Position numbers and translations under genes: made by a program. Below the pieces are notes generated by a model. That model did not search any database, was not told the origin of the DNA, and worked only from the letters and a program-made list of their open reading frames with translations. A DNA stretch of 64,000 bases from Sabellastarte sp. h YS-2021 (lineage: Eukaryota; Annelida; Polychaeta; Sabellida; Sabellidae), in the NCBI GenBank assembly GCA_964017235.1, contig OZ024929.1, positions 161,619,609 through 161,683,608 of the forward strand, read 5' to 3'. Shown here piece by piece: positions 46,001-55,000 of the stretch. Each line of letters begins with the position of its first letter. The stretch's first letter is position 1.

Positions 46001-49000
46001 TAGTACCCTCCAATAATGCCACCAATATTTTTCTGATCTTAAAGTTGTGTGTATGCAGGGTGGTAATCCCTCTATGTGGAGGTAACATTGACACCACAAT
46101 CCTTGGCCGCTGTCTGGAGAGAGGTCTTGCAGTGGATGGCCGTTTGGTCCGCTTTATTGTCCAAGTCAGTGACAGGCCAGGAGGAATTGCAGAACTCACC
46201 AAACTAATTGCCAGCATTGGAGTCAGGTGACCTTTGTTGTACAGATTTTATTTAACTCTTTGCAAACAAAGTAAAAGTACCAGAGAACTAAGCAAGGATC
46301 TTTGAGTAAATACTAAAATCTTAATTCTTGCCCATATTTGTCTGATTTATATCTACCAGTGTGTAGGTGAAACACCTTTGAAAGTATCATAAACAAGGGT
46401 AGTAAGAGAGCACAGACCAATGACAAGTCCAAACACCTCTGATATTACTTATGAGTACAATGAAAATATTATCCTGGGAGATGTCAATATCCAGCTTGAC
46501 AGTCAAAATTGCTGGACAGAAAATTTCAACACAGTTCTATTGGATTTTGATTTTATTCAACATGTGTCAACACCTACACACATACAAGGACATATCCTTG
46601 ATGTACTCTGCACTAGTAAATCCCTAACTTCCTCAGTTCACCATCATGTAAAGGACGGCATATCAGACCACCTAGCTGTCTTTTTCACTACAACATTCCC
46701 TGTCAAAAATTCCTGTAGAGTAAAACGGTTGAAAATCAGGAAACTTAGCAAGATAAATAAAACTGAATTTATGTCTGACATTGTAAATTCTGAGCTTATC
46801 CAGGCTCCTTACAAAACAGCTAGCTTACTTTCACACCAGTACTTTCATACCCTTAGGAACATACTTGACAAGCATGCACCTGTACATGAATGTAAAACCC
46901 CACAACATGTCAACAAAGGGTTCATCAACAGTGAGATTTTGGCAGCAAAGAGACATAAGCGCAAACTCGAAAGGGAGTGGCGAAAGGACAACTCTGCCAT
47001 AAACCGCAGTAGGTACAGAGCCGCTGTGAACCATTTCAACCGTCTCGTGGAATGTGCAAAAACCAAACACTACAGTGATATGGTTAGGGAAAATGAGGAT
47101 AACCCCAAGGCCTTGTGGAATTCCATAAAGAAAGTCCTCCATAGATCACCAAAAATGGTACTTCCAGATTATACCACCATGAACAGTCTAGTCAACACTT
47201 TTGGCAGGTATTTTGCATACAAAATTACTAAATTAAGATCTGGTTTACTGTCTACTGATGCCGATCCCCCTGTCTCAGGTTCCTACAAAAACAAGTTTGT
47301 CTCTTTCCGGACCATGTCAGAGGAAGAAGTCCTTAAAATCATAAAGTCCACACCAAATAAATCATGTGACTTGGATCCCATCCCAACATCATTGGTCCTT
47401 GAGTGTATCAGTGTGCTCCTGACTCCTATCACAAATATTGTGAACTACTCTCTACAGGAGGGCAGTTTCCCTTCCTGCTTTAAGACTGCACATGTTACAC
47501 CCTTGTTGAAAAAAGCTGGTCTTGACAAGAATATTCTCAAGAATTATCGACCAGTGTCCAACCTCAGCTACATCTCCAAACTCATAGAGAAAGCTGTGGC
47601 TAAGCAGATAAATGAGCATATTGCTCACGAGGGTATATCTAACGAAAACCAGTCTGCATATAGAGCTTTTCACTCAACTGAAACGGTGTTGCTCAAAATA
47701 CAAAATGACATTGCCACATCAATGGACAAGGGTACAGCTGTTGGATTAGTCCTTTTGGACTTATCTGCAGCTTTCGATACAATAGACCACTCAATCCTAT
47801 TCAACTGCCTTCAGCACTGGTATGGCATTGATGGGGTAGTGCTTAAGTGGGTCCAGTCATACCTCCACTCACGCAAGCAGCGCATCAAAATAGATGGACA
47901 TCTTTCAGATGCTTTTCAACTCCCTTACGGGGTTCCCCAGGGCTCAGTTCTAGGGCCACTCCTTTTTACCCTATACACAACCCCTCTCAGTTCAGTCATA
48001 TCTAAATTCAATGTCACCCACCACTTATATGCAGATGACACACAAATTTACTTGGAACTCGACTCTAGAAACTTCGATTCCAGTATCACTGAATTAACAA
48101 ATTGCCTTGAGGCGGTCCAGGCTTGGATGGGAAATAATAAGCTTAAATTAAATCCTGACAAGACAGAATTCATAGTGATTGGTGATGATCAAATTAGAAG
48201 TTCCCTGAAGTCATCTTTCCCAGTGAGTTTGCTTGGCAACACCATGGAACCAGCTGAATCAGTAAAAAACCTTGGTGTCATCCTGGATGCTGAAAATTCA
48301 ATGCAAAGACACGTGGCTAATCTATGTCGCATAAGTTACTACCATCTCCGGGAACTACGAAGGGTCCGCAGGTACTTAAATCATGAAACAGCTGTAAAGG
48401 TGGCAAATGCCTTGGTAAGCAGTCGCCTGGATTACTGTAACACTGCTTTACAACACAAAAAAGGCATATACTAGCAGACTACAGAGAGTTCAAAATGCCT
48501 TATGTCGGACGGTGTGCAAGCTAAATAAATACTGTCATGTTACACCCTTCCTGCACAAACTACACTGGCTCCCCATTCATTACCGTATACTGTTCAAATA
48601 TAATCTCCTCATTTATAAAGCAATACATTTAAGCCAACCTCCATATCTCTCCGCTCTAATTAGGCGGAGTGATCTCACACGGGGCAATCGCCTATCAATT
48701 AACTCATCTAAACCAAATAAACGCTCAGGGCTACGCAGTTTCATAGCAGGGGCTCCCACAGAGTGGAACAAGCTTCCTCAAGCCATCAGAACCATAGAAA
48801 GCATTTCTGGTTTCAGGAAACAGTTGAAAACATACCTTTTTAGATTGGCTTATCCTCCACCATAGCCTATCTCCCCGACCGGACGCTAATATGGAAACTG
48901 ACATCTTTCTGGAACTGGACTATCCCTTTTTGCACATCAGCGCCTTAGAGGATGTTTACATCAAATTTGGCGCTATATAAGTGTTTCTTACTTACTTACT

Positions 49001-52000
49001 TACTTAATGACAAAAAAATTTGTTAAAAAATCTCTGGATACAGACAGAGATCTAAATCACCACAAAAGTTTAGTCGTCCTGTTCTTGTGCCATTGTTGAC
49101 ATTTCCTGAAAATGTCATCAAAATCCGTCCACAACTTTCACCCCACCACCTTTTAAGGCTGTGTGGGTATTATTTTCACCCATGGTGTCCAGATGAGTGG
49201 GCAGGTTGTGGGAAAAAGCTTGTCCGGGCTGTATCTCAGAAACCCTGAGCTGTAAGATGTTGATACTTCGTAGGGACATTGGTTGGGGGTGTAGGTGTGC
49301 AACGTCATGGTGTGACCTTGATTGTATCCTTGGACGAAATTCGGGGATACTTAGGATTCAGTACGGTCATGCCGCCACCACTGCCGCAGAGATTTCATTT
49401 CGGACGCGATAACTTTAAAAATATTTTAGTTTGACCTTTCAATTCGGTATGTGGGTATGTATGGGCAATGCCACAAACACTATTGTTTTGTGACCATGAC
49501 CTTCAATTTCAAGGTGACTGGTGGCCTCTTTATGGTCAGATTTTGGCCATTTTTTCAGATTTTGGCCCAGTTCTCATATACAGAAAGTTAGATCATCCTA
49601 TGGATGGTATATATAATACATATATTTGTCCTCTCAAAGCATGCAGAAATTTGACCTTGAAGCTCTTCATTGAAGGTCATCAGCAGACCGCCAAAGTACC
49701 TCACCGAGGACATTTTTGGCCCTTTTTTTTGAGATATTTTAATTACACACTTAATGCACTGAAAGCATGAAAACATAATACTCTATGTGTCACGCTTCAA
49801 CCATGTCCCGTCCGGGGATATACTGCATCGAGATGCAATATCTAGTTTGACCTTTGACCTTGCTGTAGTGACCTAGAGGTTGAAAATCTTATCTGAGCTA
49901 ATGTGTAGGAAGTTAATACTTGGTAGGGACATTGGTTTTGGGGTGTAGGTGTGCAACATCATGGTGTGACCTTGATTTGACCTTTTGACCTTAGAAACTT
50001 GTCTAGGCTATATCTCATAAATTGTAAGGTGTAGAAGGTTGATACTTGGTAGGGACAGTGGTTGAGGCTGTAGCTGTGCAATGTCATGGTGTGACCCTGA
50101 TTTGGCCTTTGACCTTGTTGTAGTTACCTTGGTCTTTAAAATCTTGTCCAGGCTATATCTCAGAAACTGTAAGGTGTAAGAAGTTAATACTTGGCAGGGA
50201 TATTAGTTAGGGGATGTAGGTGTGCAGCATCATGATATGGTCTTGATTTGACCTTTGATCTTGCCATAATGACCTTGACCTTAAAATCTTGTGCGGGCTA
50301 TATCTCGGAAACTATAAGATGTAAGAAGTTGATACTTGATAGGGACATTGGTTAGAGTGTGTAGGTGTGCAACATCATGTCAAACTGTTTGCTCTGAAAG
50401 TCTCCTGATCTTTGTACGCTTATCATTTATTCTGTGTCTCATGGTGTTGAAAACTATTTCCCTGGGCTGTGGGATACAGGCATCTCCGATGCTGTTTTAT
50501 GAGTTGTTTTACAAACAAACAGACAAAAGCACAATGTAGTAACATATGTTGCTTGATGGAGGTGATTAAGAACTATAACCCTTTGCTTTGCAGCATTAAA
50601 GACATGTTCCATGAAAGAGCCTGGTTGACTTCTGACATTTTCTCAGTTCAAGTAAGTGACATTGGTATATGCGCATAATTTGTAAAATATTGAAAAGCAT
50701 CAGTAAAACTAGTAATTCAAAAATAAAATGAAAGTTGACCTCTTGAAGAAGAACTGTAGGAAGTAGATTTCTCCTTCAAGGAGAAAAGTAGATTGATATA
50801 TGTGGGTTTAACATCACTTTCAACACCTGAAATAGGTCATATAACAATGGGCAGTTGAGGCGATGGAGGAAAGCAGTGCTGACTAATTGTTCAAGATTCT
50901 GCCTTTAAGAAGCAGTCACTCAGCAGCTACCACTTTTGCACTTCAGGATTTGAACCTTCCACCTGAGAGGTGGTATGGGAGGGTTGTTACCCACCATGCC
51001 ACTGGGCCTCCTGTTCATAGAGGGTCATTAAGCGTCCCGCAAGGGACGCTTGTTTGTGTATGGGAGAGCTTCTGGCTCCGCCGGCTCCGCATTTTGTTTT
51101 CCTTATAACTCTGTAACCGTTAGGCGGATTCTTTTCAAATTTGGCAGGTTTAGGCAGTAGCCTTGGGGAATTTTTTTGAATATGCTGCAGTGACATTTCA
51201 ACCAATCAGAGAGGTCACATGACCAAAAATGTCTTTTTTCGATGGGGAAGCTTGTCCGGATGATAACTTGAAAGGAATTTTATCAATTCACCTGAAACTT
51301 GGCAAATGCATTCATTCTATTAAAATCTGGAAATCATTAGATTTTGGCATTGATTGGTCAAGAAATGGCCGAGTAATTAATGATTAATTAATCATTACGA
51401 ATTTTCCAAATAAGGAAAACACAAAAATGCTTATATCTCGAAAACCGTGCTAGATAGAGCGATTTCGACGAAATTTTTGACCCACAGGGTATCTCTGCGG
51501 AGTAGTTTTCCCAATTTTCAAAAAATTTTTCTCTCGCCCAGAATGGCGGCCATTTTGAATTTTCGAAATTTTCGCAAAAATTGCAAAACACAAAAATGCT
51601 TATATCTCAAAAACCGTGCTAGACAGCAATTTCGACAAAATTTTTGACCCGCAGGATATCTCTGCGGAGTACTTTTCCCAATTTTCAAAAAATTTTTGTC
51701 TCGCCAAAAATGGCGGCCATTTTGAATTTTCGAAATTTTCGCAAAAATTGCAAAACACAAAAATGCTTATATCTCGAAAACCGTGCTAGATAGAGCGATT
51801 TCGACGAAATTTTTGACCCGCAGGGTATCTCTGCAGAGTAGTTATCCCAATTTTGAAAAAAAAATTTTCTCGCCAAAAATGGCGGCCATTTTGAATTTTT
51901 GAATTTTTGCGCAAAAATTGCAAAACACAAAAATGCTAATATTTCGAAAACCGTGCTACATAGAGTGATTTCGACGAAATTTTTTATCTTCAGGGTATCT

Positions 52001-55000
52001 CTGCAGAGCACCTATCCCAAAGAGCTTTCACTTGGTGAAGTTTCAGACCCATAGCTAATTGCTCACCTACTCAAAATGAGTAAATGCGAATTACCTCTAA
52101 AAGTATTGCAGATGGCCAATTTTTCTCAAATAACTCATTCACCTACTTTTGGAAGAGCTTTCACATGGTGAAGTTTCAGACCCATAGCCAATTACTCACC
52201 TACTCAACATGAGTAAATGCGAATTATCTCTAAAAGTATTGCAGATAGCCAATTTTTCTCAAATAACTCATTCACCTACTTTTGGGAGAGCTTTCACATG
52301 GTGAAGTTTCAGACCCATAGCTAATTATTTACCTACTCAAAATGAGTAAATGCTAATTATCTGTAAAAGTATTGCGGATACCTAATTTTTATCAAATAAC
52401 TCATTCATCTACTTGTGGGAGAGCTTTCACATGGTGAAGTTTCAGACCCATAGCTAATTACTCACCTACTCAAAATGAGTAAATGCGAATTATCTCTAAA
52501 AGTATTGCAGATAGCCAATTTTTCTCAAATAACTCATTCACCTACTTTTGGGAGAGCTTTCACTTGGTGAAGTTTCAGACCCATAGCTAATTACTCACCT
52601 ACTCAAAATGAGTAAATGCGAATTATCTCTAAAAGTATTGCAGATAGCCAATTTTTCTCAAATAACTCATTCACCTACGTTTGGGAGAGCTTTCACTCTG
52701 TGAAGTTTCAGACCCATAGCTAATTACTCACCTACTCAAAATGAGTAAATGCGAATTATCTCTAAAAGTATTGCAGATAGCCAATTTTTCTCAAATAACT
52801 CATTCACCTACTTTTGGGAGAGCTTTCACTCTGTGAAGTTTCAGACCCATAGCTAATTACTCACCTACTCAAAATGAGTAAATGCGAATTATCTCTAAAA
52901 GTATTGCAGATAGCCAATTTTTCTCAAATAACTCATTCACCTACTTTTGGCAGAGCTTTCACTTGGTGAAGTTTCAGACCCATAGCTAATTACTCACCTA
53001 CTGAAAATGAGTAAATGTGAATTATCTCTAAAAGTATTGCAGATAGCCAATTTTTCTCAAATAACTTATTCACCTACTTTTGGGAGAGCTTTCACTTGGT
53101 GAAGTTTCAGACCCATAGCTAATTACTCACCTACTCAAAATGAGTAAATGCGAATTATCTCAAAAAGTATTGCAGATAGCCAATTTTTCTCAAATAACTC
53201 ATTCACCTACTTTTGGGAGAGCTTTCACTTGGTGAAGTTTCAGACCCATAGCTAATTACTCGTCTACTCAAAATGAGTAAATGCGAATTATCTCTAAAAG
53301 TATTGCAGATAGCCAATTTTTCTCAAATAACTCATTCACCTACTTTTGGGAGAGCTTTCACTTGGTGAAGTTTCAGACCCATAGCAAATTACTCACCTAC
53401 TCAAAATGAGTAAATGCGAATTATCTCTAAAAGTATTGCAGATAGCCAATTTTTCTCAAATAACTCATTCACCTACTTTTGGGAGAGCTTTCACATGGTG
53501 AAGTTTCAGACCCATAGCTAATTATTCACCTACTCAAAATGAGTAAATGTGAATTATCTCTAAAAGTATTGCAAATAGCCAATTTTTCTCAAATAACTCA
53601 TTCACCTACTTTTGGGAGAGCTTTCACTCTGTGAAGTTTCAGACCCATAGCTATTTATTCACCTACTCAAAATGAGTAAATGCGAATTATCTGTAAAAGT
53701 ATTGCGGATACCCAATTTTTATCAAATACTCATTCATCTACTTGTGGGAGAGCTTTCACATGGTGAAGTTTCAGACCCATAGCTAATTACTCACCTACTC
53801 AAAATGAGTAAATGTTAATTATCTCTAAAAGTATTGCAGATAGCCAATTTTTCTCAAATAACTCATTCACCTACTTTTGGGAGAGCTTTCACTTGGTGAA
53901 GTTTCAGACCCATAGATAATTATTCACCTACTCAAAATGAGTAAATGTGAATTATCTCTTAATAGTATTGCAGATAGCCAATTTTTCTCAAATAACTCAT
54001 TCACCTACTTTTGGAAGACCTTTCACACACGAAAATGAAAAATTGTGAATATCTCGGAAAAGCTATTTCTTCTGCTTTAATGCTCGGCGGGAGATACACA
54101 CCACGGCAGTGGTCTTGACAAAAAATTTTGTCTCCCCAAAAATGGTGGCCATTTTGAATTTTCAAAGTTTTTGCAAAACACAAAAATGCTTATATCTCGA
54201 AAACCATGCTATATGGAGTGAACTCAACAAAATTTTGAACCTGCTGGGTATCTCTGCAGAGTAGCCATGCCAATTTTCAAAATATTTTTGTCTCGCCAAA
54301 TATAGCGGACATTTTTAATTTTTTTATTTTTTGCAAAACACAAAAATGCTTATATCTTGAAAACTGTGCTAGATAGAGCAGACTGCGCTGACTTTGGTTG
54401 CCACAACAGTATAAGGCTAGAAACGAAGCATTTTCTTAATACTTTAGCACTCACCTTTATATCCTTTTCGGGACGCTTTGTTTTTGCTATGCAAAAACAT
54501 TATCTTTTTTTTTTGCGAGCGATCCTCTAGTTTATATTGACCCTGCTATTTACAAATCCTGATCAAGTGGTCAACTCCTTGTGACCTCATTGGACTTCAC
54601 TAGAGATGGCATCATAGCTCGCGATATCGTGGATCTTTCGAGGTGCATTATTAATGGACGATATCGAGAAGTTCCGTTGATGGGCGATAATATCGTCATT
54701 GAAATAAATAAACAAACATGCAATATACTACCAACCTAAAATGCCATATTCCAACAAATATCCATAATCCCCAACAACATATAACAAAAAACTTCACATT
54801 TTTCATTATAAAATGACGACAATGTAACAAATTTTCTGATTGGCTAATGGGGTGTGTGACCTTTCAACTCCAGCAACAGGAAGTAGACAGGAAGTGAAAA
54901 AACGAAATGAAAACAAGTATTCTAAACTGCATTATTTTTTTAAAAAACAACAAAATTGGAGTATTTTTACAATATTTTATGTTAGTTTACTGTTTTAATA

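Larger units (their letters stand above)
46427..49005 (+). mobile_element. CR1/L2-like LINE in intron 6, 5'-truncated
   Basis: A 2.6 kb non-LTR retrotransposon on the same strand as the gene. It starts inside the endonuclease domain, so it is 5'-truncated, and ends in a CTTA-type tail (TTACTTACTTACTTACTTA up to about 49005). The 8-bp direct repeat AATGACAA at 46419-46426 and 49006-49013 is a likely target-site duplication and fixes both ends. It is related to the LINE at 32396 but differs in sequence and tail. Confidence 0.88.
51022..54537 (+). mobile_element. Hairpin-headed satellite element, family 2, copy 1 (intron 7)
   Basis: Starts near the 9-bp perfect hairpin AAGCGTCCC/GGGACGCTT (51030-51051). 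Its body has 168-bp repeats (51420-52016), then a 133-bp satellite array (52017-54010), then a unique part with further 168-bp-like units. The right part contains GGGACGCTTTG (54470-54480), an inverted repeat of the left hairpin arm, and ends in a T-run and GCGAGCGATCCTCTAG. A second copy lies at 57628-62030. No reading frame other than repeat by-products. Architecture parallels family 1. Confidence 0.7.

Noticed and set aside
46420-46422. ATG as the start of a complete LINE protein
   Set aside because: It lies in the target-site duplication; the endonuclease N-terminal part is missing.
51388-52011. Repeated minus-strand frames in the 168-bp repeat
   Set aside because: Frames recur once per unit and differ only as the units do; there is no start context or domain. 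The same holds for 57879-58761.
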